Source: Beaufortia kweichowensis
Lineage: Eukaryota > Chordata > Actinopteri > Cypriniformes > Gastromyzontidae
Length of the DNA: 64,000 nt
Reading direction: 5' to 3'
Assembly (NCBI GenBank): GCA_019155185.1
Contig: CM032808.1
Span: 2,687,185 to 2,751,184 of the forward strand
This document shows positions 44,776 through 57,500 of the stretch, piece by piece. Every line of letters begins with the position of its first letter. Position 1 is the first letter of the stretch. The translations under genes were made by a program, and so were the position numbers. Below the pieces are notes generated by a model that worked only from the letters and a program-made list of their open reading frames with translations, was not told the origin of the DNA and did not search any database.

Positions 44776-45899
44776 GTTATTATTGAGGAACACATTTGTT
44801 AGATGAGAGTTGTATTGTTTTCCCAAACAATGCAAGTTAAAAACTAAACTAAGTTAAAAAAGTGTTCGTAAATGTTTGTAATTTGAAAAAACACATAGTA
44901 CAAAATAAGATCCATACAACTTGTTTTCAAAGCTTTTGAAGCAATATAATTGTTGAAAAGAGCTTTTCAAATAGTTTTATATCTCTTCCTGTCAGACACG
45001 GTCAGGTCACGGACATGCTATGTTAAAAAACAGCATATGGGTTTGGACAACATGATTGTGAGTAACCAATGACAGAATATTTCTTTAAAAGCTTGGAAAG
45101 TAAACATAAGGACAGAAAGCGTGAACCTGAACATTGTGGTACGACATGATTATTTACTTGTGACGCTCATGCATCTGAGACGTGTTTGATTCGGTCTGTA
45201 CAGTCCCGGGTCTGTAGCATGTAGCGTGGGCTGCACGATACTTTTATGTCTGACAACGAAGCTCTACAGGAAACCAACCTTGAGAAGTAATTTGGTAGAT
45301 CAATATTTGTCTGGATTTGAGACAGAATAAAGCTGAAGCTACAATGGCTGTTTGGCAAAGAGCAGTTAAAGGGAATTTTTAAAGGGATCACGGCACATCT
45401 GTTTCTGCTTCTAGTACTGAATACTAAAGAGAAATACCTATTCACATGCAATGCATGCAATTCACATGCAATTCACAGTCAGACATCTCTCAGCATCACT
45501 CTAATGTTAATGATTTATCATATGCAGCAAGATTTAGATTGGCAAAAAAACGTGCATTTAAGGTAAACATTTTCTCATATGTGTTCCCTGCAAATCAATC
45601 CCATGACCTTTGCGCTGACATCGCAGTGCTCTACAGGTAAAACAAAGCGTTACGGTGTATTTCCAACCCAGTCCTATTTCTGTCTAGACGTGCAGGTGCA
45701 TGCGCATACAAATTTTGACCATGTCATATCAATGGCATATTGATTTTTTTTTAAATCAAATGTATGCAATTTTGTTACACTCCTCTTCAATCATTATATA
45801 TGTTTTTATTTATTTTTCCAACAGCTATCATCGTTTCTTCCACACGCATGCATGTGTGTCAGTATCAATGTGGCGTATTCCGCAGCAAACATTGTAATA

Positions 45900-46420
45900 T
45901 TAATCACCCTGACAGAGCTGATGTATAGACCTCGTCATAAAGGCCAAGTGTGCACGGCGGGAATGATGTAAAGACTGTCATTAATTATCATTCACTGTGG
46001 CCTCACGGCACACAGATCCATCACCGGTCTGCCCGTTCTATGGCATCCGTTCCAGAGAAGAAATCCAGCCTTGGTTTCCAGCTCGTGCATATTTTTCAGC
46101 TGGCTGCTTTGCTTTTGTCCACGGTCAAATTTCACTTATCCGCTAATCGCTCTCCGTGCCTGGTCACATGCACATTTGGCCATAGACAATTTCCTGTGAC
46201 AGCCTCGTGAATAACTTGCTGCCATTTATTAATCAAATCAGCTGATGCATTAGATGAACCACTGCTTGTTCTTTGGCCATTACACTGCATGGCTCTGTCA
46301 TTTAGCTAATTTACTGAAAACTGTGCAATTGCCACTAAATCAGTGCCGTGACCCTTACGATGCTTGGGGCTTAACATGAAATCAAAACAAAGTCTTATTT
46401 CTGCAATACAATTAGAATGC
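45900..46420. promoter_or_regulatory. Candidate conserved non-coding element
   Basis: 520 bp of unique, base-balanced DNA within an AT-rich desert. It has dense transcription-factor-like cores: cattaattatcattc, ttaatcaaatcagctgatgc, tttagctaattt, aacaaagtc. No coding frame and no match to other repeats in the window. Inference only; conservation must be tested. Confidence 0.4.
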
Positions 46421-48859
46421 CTGGACATGTGGTATTAACGGGGTAATTCTCTCTTCAGTTTTGCTAATGAGCTAAACCAAAACAGACACATATTTGGAAG
46501 GCAAATGAAACATTAAATTGTGCTGACAAATGGCTAATAACAGCAAGCCTCTTCTTTTGGAATGAAGCTATACAGTATGTGTTTCTGATGTTATTACACA
46601 ATAGCAGTGAAGTCAAGAGTTCATGTGATGTGGAACAACAGCATTATATGATGCAAAAGATTTTTCCTTAATGGGTTTTTTATTATTAGTGTACATATCA
46701 AGAATGCATCCATGTAAATTCATATGTTTCATTATAACATAATGTACGGCTAATGGGCTTATTCCCTATACACACATCTGAATTGATGAAAATCTCACAC
46801 ACACTCCAGTGGGCAATCTATAGTTAATTAAACAAGATGTTGTGTTTGAAGAGCACTTGATTCATCTCCGCAAAGGGTTTATGCTATGCTGCCTTAGATT
46901 TGAACGAAGATGTAGTAAGTAGTAAAATTATGCTTTCTACCTTTTGGAAGAGACTTATAGGGCCACGATGCCCTAAAATGAGTGAGCATAATGGTCTTGG
47001 ATCACATGCATTTGAGAGCCAATCATATAATGGCCCTGCCATCACTGACTTACTACACAACAATCAGTCTGTATTTGTGGATCAGAAAACTGAATGCCTG
47101 GTGCCATGAAATGTTGAAAGCATCATGTCAACCCAAGAACTCAAAAGTACATTTACACATCAAAGGCTGTCAGTACTGCAATATGTGTATAACACTGCAC
47201 ACTGTTGTTTAAAGAAGGGGTTTTCAAAACGTGGGTCGTAAAAGGCCTGTTGGCTGTTGTGGTAAATGGCACAAAAAAGTTCCAATTAGTGACAAGAAAT
47301 TGTTTCATATCTTACCTAAAGTGTGGAACTGGAAGGTATTGCAATTAACTATATGTGTCCTGCTCCTTACAGTGCATTTACAGTGTAAAATACTGGTAAC
47401 ATACATAATATGGGTTAAGGATAAGTTTGGTGATTACAAAGTTACACAACAAGTACATAGCATGTAAAATCGGACTGTAAAATAAATTGCTACCAAAATG
47501 TTTTCAACATTTTTTGGTTAAATTACCCTTTAGAAATTGACCAGAGATAACTCAATTAACTCAGTTATAACTGATATCTATTTCTGTATCTTGTAAAGAT
47601 CATAAATTGCTGTATTTGACCATTTGTTTGTCACAATACAACTTATAGTTTTTATAAATAAACATGTCTACTTTTAAATTTAACATGCATAACACAGAAA
47701 TTGCTCTTTAGTAAAATTAGGCCATCAGTAAAAATATATTTCATTGTTTTGCACCGGAATCTAAATACGTTTTTTAGAGTTCCTATCTTAAATCTTATCA
47801 TAAAGTAATGTTGTGATGCATATAGTATATGTTGTGTACGATGTTGTATAATACCCTGTAAAGATGATAGATTATGCAAGTAGTGGTCAGCCTAAGAAAA
47901 ACATGTTTTCATAATAAAGATCCAGATATACTTTTATTTACAGTAGCTGCATGGCTCTGGGCTTTAGCATACACATCAAACATCAGTCACATTTATGATA
48001 AAAATGAACTTGCAGGCATGCATATCATAAATCATATAATGACTTTATAAAGAGCCACTGTCAACACATCTGACTCATTCATAACATCTTGATTCTGCTG
48101 AAATACAATAAATGTATTTACTCATGTGCTTTAACGTTCTTATGTATACACAGTGTTATACAGATTTATATTAATTTAAGTAGTAAAGAAATCATTTAAG
48201 TAGTTATGACATTCAAATTAATGTAATAATGTTTTTAAAAAGGAAATACAGCGCACATTGCAATTGTGGCGACGTTTTTAGCAATATTTAACATGGCGTG
48301 ATATTATTGGTCTTTAATTGGATTTTCATAAAACCAAAGCTTAATATTTGCAGGTTTCCATGTCAACATAGACAATAATGAAAAGTTACCCAGGGGATCA
48401 TCAGTCTTACTTTTTCTGCCAAAATTAGATCTAATATTTCTAAATCTAATATTTTTTGCAACTGATATAAAAAAAGAAAAAATCTTAAAGAACAAATTTT
48501 GACAACTAATTTGTAAGACTAGTCTAAAACAGATTTATGCAACCAATTCCAGGTTTGTAAATATGTCTAGGCGCCCTTGACCAGGCTAAAATACTTTGTT
48601 ACGGATTTGTTTCAATGGTTTTATTGGCATACTGTGTACAACATATCTCCATACAGACATTATGGAAAATAATATTCAATTTCACATATTATAACTCCCA
48701 CACTATGCTTTGTTTGTAATATAATTTCCACATCTGTCTTCTGTAATATGCTTACGCTTTAGCTTCAAATTGCATGTGGCCTATTTTAATAAACAAAGAA
48801 TAATCCATCAGTCACTGGAAATCTAAGAAACACATCTGCGCTATAGACAGCTTTTTATT

Positions 48860-49390
48860 TAATGCCCTTGGTGTAATTAAAACACTTTTACACAATCATA
48901 GTTCACGCATTAAGCATAATAGTGTTATAAATGATGCCTTTGTCTTTTAGTGTGACGTTTCGCCCTTCAGCATTTACAATCTAGCACTTGTATTATTGCC
49001 ATGCATATGATTGTAAAATTTAAAACAGAATTGCTTATTAGTCTCATCAGTCCAAACATGCCCTTTTCATCATTATGTATGTCCACATTGTGTGGCTAAA
49101 CAAGCCTTTGTGCAGAATGAAAGGACGTGATGGTTTAAAGAGAACACAAGCTCTTCTGGCGATTGATCATTAGTGGGATGCTGCCATGAGGATCATAATC
49201 AGGGAGCTGTAATTATCCAGACGCATTCAAGCACAGCATTGGGTACATATACTCATTCATTACAGCCATGCGAAAATGAGATATGGCGCACTAGATCAAT
49301 CAATATGACACATGGAAAAACTATGAGGCCAAACATATTGATTGATCCGCTGCAGCCAAGGAATGTGTTGGGAGCAAACTGCAAATGTGA
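48860..49390. promoter_or_regulatory. Candidate conserved non-coding element
   Basis: Unique mixed-composition block with ggtgtaattaaaac, catgcatatgattgtaaa, gagctgtaattatccagacg and attgattgatccgc. Lies directly left of a dispersed repeat (49430-49830). No open frame with coding character. Inference from composition. Confidence 0.35.
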
Positions 49391-49429
49391 TATACATTGT
49401 TAGACATATTAGTAAAGAAATGATCAAGA

Positions 49430-49830
49430 CAATTCAATGCAAATGTCAACCGTACCATGAACATAAAATGAGATTTACCAAAGGTTTCCACCATATTGAT
49501 AGCTCAGATGTTAATATTGTGAGGTCTCTTTCAAAGTTTTATAAAGCATTTTTTTATGACTTTTATAGGTAAAGTTAAAAAAACTATTTTAGGTTCTTTG
49601 AAGAGTCATCTCTTCTCCATTTTTGGGGTATTATTTCTTCTGGTTTGTGCATTTTAATTGACAGAAATTCTGCAAAGTATGTTGCCTCTTAAAAAATGTG
49701 CGTTCTTTCTCATCACATCCATAACTCATGTATATTTCTATTTTTTTTAAATAGATAACTTGTGCATGAATTTATATTTCTTGACTCTATCAACAGGGCT
49801 TTAGTAAAATATAAACAGATGATTTAATAT
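49430..49830 (+). repeat. Dispersed repeat, family Y copy 2
   Basis: Co-linear with 6448-6865 (see that entry). This copy is shorter, with several small deletions. Confidence 0.65.
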
Positions 49831-49984
49831 ATTGGTAATCAATACATTTTGTGTCAAGTTATATTTCAAGTTTTAACTGAAAATTTCACTTTCATAATCT
49901 TGGAATTCTGTGAGTTTGACATCATGCAGAAATGATAAGACAACATGTAAATGACATCATTGATGTGTTAAACAGGTGTGCATT

Positions 49985-50042
49985 CCTCAAATGCACAGTT
50001 GCTTTGGATAGAAGCATCTACCAAATGCATAAATGTAAATTT
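49985..50042 (+). repeat. SINE/L2 tail remnant
   Basis: cagttgctttggatagaagc followed by atctaccaaatgcataaatg and taaat matches the tail shared by fish L2 and tRNA-derived SINEs. No head visible. Confidence 0.6.
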
Positions 50043-50564
50043 CAGTCATCCTTCACTGTATCTGCAGATACTCATGCTCATTCATAATCAGTTTTAGATT
50101 TCAGGCTCAACAGCTCACAAATAATCTCACTTCAAAGACTCAAAAAACAATCTAATAGCACACATTAAACATCATGGAGCAGGACAAGTCAGTAAGCTTT
50201 AAACATCAGTGACTACAGGCCCATGGCAATGTTTGATCAAACCACTGTAGATGTTAAAAGACTCCATTCAGCAGCTTTTAAGTCCCTTGTGGAGGCATAT
50301 ACATTTTACTCGTATATGATGTTTGAGATTTATAAAGGTAAGGGCTTCTTTATCTTGAGTTCTTACCTGAGAGTTTTGTGGCCTTAATATTCATATCTTG
50401 TTGTTTTTTCTAGATGAAAAGTTTACTTCAAAAGACATTTGAAGTGATGCAGAAATGTTTTATGTGAAAATTTACAGAGCGGATTGCTGGTCATTTAGCA
50501 GTTCTCTCAAGACTCGCTCTGTGTTCTTTCTCTTTTTCATTTACACACACACTTATCTACAGTA

Positions 50565-50945
50565 CCACATTTTAGAATAGTATTAGAGATATCAAAACCA
50601 TGAAGTGTAACTTCAGTTGTAACTGTGGGAATTATGTTGTGACTAAAAGCATCCAAAATAAATGCACACTATCTTATATTTGATCATCTTCAATAGTAGT
50701 CAGTGTCACACATTGTCTATAATTTGTAAAATCATACTCTTGACATTTTATCATCCACCATCTTGAGGTCTCAACCTGAGAAACTTTTCTGTCACCAAAT
50801 GTTTAAATAGTTTCATTGAAAGTAAGACTGATGGTATGACTCTGGTCAGGTTTCAGTGGCTGGCGTGTGTAAGATGAAAGTCTTAGGCTGTTATTTTATC
50901 TTCAGGTCACTGCTTGTTGAGAGATGTACATCCAGATACATCCAG
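50565..50945 (+). repeat. Dispersed repeat, family X copy 3 and block A
   Basis: 50565-50830 is the best copy of the family also at 5340 and 33575. Its right part, 50782-50945 (block A), recurs in broken form at 51714-51945, on the other side of duplication copy B1. Confidence 0.6.
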
Positions 50946-50947
50946 AT

Positions 50948-51713
50948 GCTTTACCAGGTCCACATCCTCTATTCTCAGCCGCTTGGACTTTTCCCATCAC
51001 TTCCATCACTTCCTGTTTGTCTTTTTAATTACTGATTAGTCTTAATCTGTTTCCAGTTCAGATTCATTCACTGCAAGTATTACAGTATAGCCCAGGTGTT
51101 TTCACCAATAGATGTCAGTTACAGTGTGTTTGTTAAATGCACCTACTGTTTTGTAAATGAAGATGTCTATGAGGAACTGGAATATCGGAGCATAATTTTT
51201 TATTGTCTACAAAATGTATGTTAAGTGAGATTTTCCAACATGTTCCAATTTTTTGGGGGTGTTGGAGACTTTTTATGCAGTAATGGGAAATCTGCAGAAG
51301 AAAGAAAAATGCTGCAGTGAAGAAGAGCAGGATTTGAATGAATTTACAATTAAAACAATTAAAATTTCTGTTTTACACAGAAAATCATGCATGCCCCAAT
51401 GCATATGCAATCCAGCATTAAGCGTGCACAACCCGGATCATGCATCTGTCCCGGAGCTGGATACTTCACCTTGTCAGTTCTCTCAACCACGTTCTCACGA
51501 TCTGCTCCCCGGACTATTGAACTCAGTTTCCCACAATACCTTGCACCTACCGCACCTGTTCGGATCACCTGCCATCATCCTAATTCACCTGCACCTGATA
51601 ACCAGTACTTGGACATTTATACTGTGTCTGTTCAGTTTTACTTTGTCCGGTATTGTCGTTTCATGCTAGTCGTTCCCTGTCGTTGGATATTGCTGCCTGT
51701 TACGGTTTTGGAT
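50948..51713 (+). repeat. Duplicated block B, copy 1
   Basis: 766 bp co-linear with 53425-54198 from gctttaccaggtccacatcc to ttttggat. Differences are mostly small indels and lost CpG: gcgcgc of copy 2 reads gcgtgc here, and gatgcgcatgcgtc reads gatcatgcatc. Includes the first 267 bp of the LTR-like element (TG at 51447, preceded by gcatc). Confidence 0.85.
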
Positions 51714-51990
51714 GAGAAACTTTTCTTCTGGTCACCAAATGTTTAAATAGTATTTCATTGAAAGTAAGACTTTTGATGGTACCCTTCAGACTCTGACTCA
51801 CCTGGATTTCAGTGGCTGACAGACAGGGAAGAAAAGAATATGCTGTAAGATGAAAGTCTTAGATTGAACCAATGATTTATATTTATCTTCAGAAAGGTCT
51901 GACTGCAAATTTGAATATACACAGAGATGTACATCCAGATATTTAGAAATGACAAATGTTATGACCTAATAGAAATCCTGCTGCCCTACA
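51714..51990 (+). repeat. Mosaic segment interleaving block A with the sequence after block B copy 2
   Basis: Short pieces of 50782-50945 (caccaaatgtttaaatag, ttcattgaaagtaagact, gtaagatgaaagtctta, gagatgtacatccagata) alternate, in order, with pieces of 54230-54720 (cccttcagactctgact, cagacagggaagaaaagaat, gattgaaccaatgattta, gaatatacacag, acaaatgttatgacc). Both series keep their own order. See findings. Confidence 0.65.
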
Positions 51991-53424
51991 TTCCACATCA
52001 AAGATTTCAATACAGGGTCTTGCCTGAAGATTTTAAGATTTAATGACAGGATGTAAAATAGTTTCTAAAATGTACAGCGTGTTTCTAAAAGTATGTTATG
52101 TCCCTTGATTTTTTTTTTATTAAATATTAAATACTCTAAAATATTCACCTCATTTATTATACAATCCAGAAATGCAAGTTGAACTAAGGATTTTTTAAAC
52201 TTAATAAAATGGCAGAGAAGACATTAGAAATTATTAAGAACAAGTAATAGCAATAAGGGTAGGAAAAGGGTAAAGTTATTCACTGGCACGGTTTAGCAAA
52301 CTCTTTTATCCAAAGCGATTTACAGTACTTAAAATCTTATTCTCATCCAAAATCTGGATTTAGTTGTGAAACACATAAGAACAAATTAAGTTTGCATTCA
52401 TGTACATGCAAATTCATAAACTCATAAAAGCTTATATCATTACAAAGCTAGGTTTAGGTTTTCTCAGTATAATGTACTTTAATTTTAATTTCAAACTTCT
52501 TATTTGGTCGTGTATGCTCGATATGCAGACTGTGTGAAAGCTATTTGGACCAATTTTTAATTTCACAAAAAAGAAAATGTCAAAGTACAGAAACAACCCT
52601 GGTGTAAGAAAAAGCACACAGTAATCTGCTTTACCTTTCGGCCCCTGGATTGTCTTTCTACAAAAACATTTCTTTTACATCAGTCGTGCACGATTAACAT
52701 TGGTTCATACAATATTTCCAACAAGGTTGTTTGTATAAGAACTCTCACTAATAAGCATATCTTCAAGGTCAAGCTTTGCTTTTCCACCATAAAGAATCTG
52801 CATGAACTCTTCAAGGATCCGCTGTGGCAAATCCAAGCCGTTACATGCAGACTATTTTATTTGTCATTCAACTGTCATTTATCTACAGTACCAGCACATT
52901 TACTCTCTGGATGTGTGGCATTTTTAAATGTCATAGTGTTTGATTTTCTATTTACTCGTTGTCATTGTTCCCACCGCAATAATGACCCACATAAATAATG
53001 ACATATAATTTTTTATTAGCATCAGGTAGAATTTCAAGGACAGACATATTCACTGATGCTCTTTTAGTGTGTGTACTTCTAAGATGTTTTAATGGGCATA
53101 GAAATATTCTGAAAAATGGGGGGAGACAATTATAAAACATATTCGCTTTTGCATAAAAATGAATCATGTAACCATGGAATTATTATTCAATAGGGCCAGT
53201 AGTCTGACTTGATAAGCTAAAAAGGAGACACTGTGAAATATTCAATGGTACAGGCTAGATCTTTTTAAAAAGATCTTTCAAGGACAACACAAAGAATTTT
53301 CATTAGCTCAGCCGCCTCTTTGGGATTCTCAGCCTCTGCCTGTCACAATCCTTGGATATTGTGGGTCTCCATTTCTCCAGTTCCACCAGATCTTTGCCTT
53401 AGCTTTTTCTTGGTCCTCCCCTCT

Positions 53425-54198
53425 GCTTTACCAGGTCCACATCCTCTATTCTCAGCCGCTTGGACTTTTCCCATCACTTCCATCACTTCCTGTTTGTCTT
53501 TTTAATTACTGATTAGTCTTAACCTGTTTCAGTTCAGTTCATTCACTGCAAGTATTACAGTATAGCCCAGGTGTTTTCACCAATAGATGTCAGTTACAGT
53601 GTGTTTGTTAAATGCACCTACTGTTTTGTAAATGAAGATGTCTATGAGGAACTGGAATATCGGAGCATAATTTTTTATTGTCTAAAAAAAATGTATGTTA
53701 AGTGAGATTTTCCAACATGTTCCAATTTTTTGGGGGTGTTGGAGACTTTTTATGCAGTAATGGGAAATCTGCAGAAAGAAAGAAAATGCTGCAGTGAAGA
53801 GCAGGATTTGAATGAATTTACAATTAAAATAATTAAAATTTCTGTTTTACACAGAAAATCATGCATGCCCCCAATGCATATGCAATCCAGCATTAGCGCG
53901 CACAACCCGGATGCGCATGCGTCTGTCACGGAGCTGGATACTTCGCCTTCAGCATCGGATTCTCTCACCACGTTCTCACGATCTGCTCCCCCGGACTATT
54001 GAACTCAGTTTCCCACAATACCTTGCACCTACCGCACCTGTTCCGGATCACCTGCCATCATCCTAATTCACCTGCACCTGATAACCAGTACTTGGACTAT
54101 TTATACTGTGTCTGTTCAGTTTTACTTTGTCCGGTATTGTCGTTTCATGCTAGTCGTTCCCTGTCGTTGGATATTGCTGCCTGTTACCGGTTTTGGAT
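53425..54198 (+). repeat. Duplicated block B, copy 2
   Basis: Partner of 50948-51713, same orientation, 2.5 kb downstream; richer in CpG, so probably the less decayed copy. Its right third is the left part of a solo LTR. Confidence 0.85.
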
Positions 54199-54360
54199 AT
54201 TGCTGCCTGTTTTTGGATGCCTTCTTCTCTGGATGTTTTCGTTCCCTGTTATGGATTGTATTCTTTACGTTATATACGTTGTATTCGATACGTTTTTTGA
54301 ATGAAGTAAACTTTTGTTAACTTTACCCTTCAGACTCTGACTCTTACCTGGATTGTAACA
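53924..54360 (+). mobile_element. Solo LTR, 437 bp, with near-perfect 5-bp TSD
   Basis: Starts TGTCACGGAG and ends GATTGTAACA (TG...CA), like 23592-23911. Flanks are gcgtc (53919-53923) and gcatc (54361-54365), differing only at a CpG. Interior has ggactatttatactgtgt, a TATA-like box. No internal retrotransposon sequence nearby. The same LTR start with flank gcatc is present in copy B1, so it inserted before the duplication. Confidence 0.7.
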
Positions 54361-56564
54361 GCATCGTGGTGCTCTCGTGATTGCATGTCAGAGACAGACA
54401 GGGAAGAAAAGAATATGCTAATTAAAGTCTTTCTGTTGGTTCTTTTGCGCACAAAATGTATTCTCGTCGCTTCATTAAATTAAGATTGAACCAATGATTT
54501 ATATTCATGCGCATACAAATGTGACCAGACCAGAAATTTTGATGAACTCTGACATGCAAATTCGTATTACGTAACGCTGGAATATACACAGGGGTCTGCA
54601 TAGATTTTTCACACTCCAAATGTGTAGTGTGACAGCGGCATTTCCCTGTTGTCTCAAGCATGTATACCTAAAACCACAAAGAAACAAATGTTATGACCAA
54701 AGGTCATGTCACTAATAGTTTACAATGCGTGAATGAAAAGTGACACATAATTTGACACAGCTGTCAGAAAGTGTGCTGGGGAAGATGACATCTGAATACA
54801 GTCCATGGTGGACTATAACACAAATGTCAAACTCTTAGTTTGATAGTAAAAGGCTTGATACGGATTTTACATTTTTTTATTTGATATGATTTACATTTTA
54901 ATTCAACATTATTACAAACCTATTTAACAACCTTACTGCTGTTGTAGCTTTTAGTAACGTCAATTAAATCTTAATTCTTACTGACCTTTCTGTTAAACCA
55001 GCAGTTGTCTCCTGCTCACTTGAAAATAATAAACTGATAATAGTACACAAATAATATAACAAATAATGATAATAGTAAATAAATAAAACCATTTAATGTT
55101 AAAAACATTATTATTTCTTAATTTTATTATTATTATTATGAATATTATTTTGAATGTCCAGTACTCTTTTAACTGTTTTTACTCATAGAAACTATTATTT
55201 GATTGCTGTTACAATATTTTTGCAATATTTTATCAAATATAATCTCGTTTTTTAATAAAAATGTTTTACTTTATTACTGACACTTAATGCGGCGCTTGGT
55301 AAAAACAAATAAACATGAAGGTACAGTAAGTACATTAGGAATACATGTACTATACTTAAAACGTACATAACAAATTACTTATCTAACAAATTACTTCCCA
55401 AAGAAATTACTCCATGTACAATTAGCTATTTATCATTACAAAAATCACAGCATTACTGATACTCTCATTCACAAAAAAACACAACTACAATTCCTGAAGT
55501 GATAGATGCACTAGTTAAACGTTTGATAAACACAACAACTCTCTCATCCTCACAGGTAGCACTCCACTGAAGAATTACACATCAAGATGTTCATCAATAA
55601 CAAACGCTCATCAGTAACACATCTCGATGCACAACACAGCATGCTTATCTTTTTGAGCTGTTTTTGGGCTGTAAGTAATAATACAGAGTTTTCCAGAGCT
55701 GTTTGTTTCAAAGGTTGACTGCAATCTCGTAATTAATATTATGCTGAGAGCAGGTAAACAACAGCATGATTCTCTTTTATTGAGAGACCCTGAAGCGTCG
55801 CCTCTAACTTTAGTCTCTGCTTTTGATAGACAAATTTCATCCGGAGCTACTTACAAATGAGAATTCATACATGCCGTTATTTTTGAAATCAGTTTTTTTT
55901 AACATGCTGAATGTTTTGATTGTGTATGTGTGGGAAATGGTTTGAAGATAGTTTGGCAATTTATTTTAACAAGAAATCTATCACATGTAAATTACATCAC
56001 CACTCATGTAGAGAGCCTTGGTTTGCAGTCTTAAAATATTACTCTGCAGACCTGTCTTGTAGTACTTGAGACTGGTATTAAGACCATTGTTTCAAGGTCT
56101 TGTCTCAGTCTAAAACTGTAAACCTTCCTGCTTTAAATGCAATCAGTAACTTATTTTTAATTTGATTTGTTTTGCTACTGTTGGGTCACATCAGGAATGC
56201 ATGGGGTTTGTTTTTAAAACAAGTCAACAAAATAATACAAATGCCCACAAAATGCAAGATATGATTGAAAAAAACACTCTTATAAGATTATGTTTACTAT
56301 ATTTTAACAAGTGATATAATTAAGCAATATCACAAGAACACTGTTTTTCATATGTGCATAATTGCACTAAAATTATATTATGCACTAAACTTTTTTTGGG
56401 GACATTTAACTTCCTGGTTATTCCATGGAAGGCTTTTAAGCCAGCTAGTCTTTACTATTTTGAATTACCCCTTATTTGTCTACAGTTCATTTAGTTTAAT
56501 GTATAATGTTAAGTGCATACCAGTATAAATGTACTGTACATTAGTGGATAACCAGTTCATATGT

Positions 56565-56658
56565 ATGTCCTTCTTGCCCATATTATGTCTTTCTATGCAT
56601 GTCTTTCTTGCCTATATTATGTCTTTCTATGTATGTCTTTCTTGCCCGTATTATGTCC
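56565..56658. repeat. 34-bp tandem repeat, about 2.8 copies
   Basis: Units start at 56565, 56599 and 56633 with atgtc(c/t)ttcttgcc; the last is truncated at 26 bp. Two or three mismatches between units. Confidence 0.9.
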
Positions 56659-57179
56659 AAATATATGTAAACAAATGCATTATCATTGAAGAAAAAAGAA
56701 ACAACAACATATGCAGCGTGTAGTTTATTTGACTTGGTTGCACATTAAGGAAGTCACATTCATGCTAATACCATTGTGATGAATGAAAGGACGTGAAATG
56801 ACATTATTATAATAATACGGTAATCTATATGATCATCTATATGGTTTATTATAGTTTCTGTAGTGTAACACCTTGGTGACACACTGAATGTGCTGTAACT
56901 TATGACCTACGTGACATCTTAAGACCGCTAACAGGCGGTTGGTTAAGCCAATAGGAAGTGTAAAGCATATTACAGTATTTGACATCATTTTACAAGTTTA
57001 CAGTCATCTGGCCCACTGTATAGGCTGTATTGCCAGAACCAAATCTTGTGCATGGTTTGTTGATTTAAAATTTAATTGGAGAAGTAAAAAAAATGAAATT
57101 ATAGCAAGATTTTTAATGTGACATACAACAACAAAACAAACAAAACAACGATATAGTCAGTGTAATTAGATATAGTCAA

Positions 57180-57500
57180 TACTGATGTAATTATCCTGGC
57201 TGGTGTAATCAAAGCATGACTCTGCTTCATTGGGTTGCTGCTAACTAGCTAATTCAGTAGCGACTGTCAGCACTATTCTAACGATTATTAGATTATGTTA
57301 TGGAGATAGATTTGGAATTATTGCTTCAGGTGTGCGCGCACATTGTTGTGATAAATGACATTATTTGTGTCACCATCTGTTCACTAAATCGTAAGGGGCA
57401 GGACGCTAGCACAGCAGAGCGGAACAGCATGTATTCGCTTCATAAATGAATCTGGTTCATTCTCCGTTGCCCTGAAATCACAATATCGAAGTCACACACA
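57180..57500. promoter_or_regulatory. Candidate conserved non-coding element
   Basis: Unique, base-balanced block in the desert with ggtgtaatcaaagcatgact, ctagctaattcag and gataaatgacattatttgtg. Not coding, not similar to the window's repeats. Inference from composition. Confidence 0.3.

Noticed and set aside
51253..51669. 138-codon protein gene
   Set aside because: Frame runs through a duplicated non-coding block and an LTR-like element; the second copy at 53730 breaks the frame differently.
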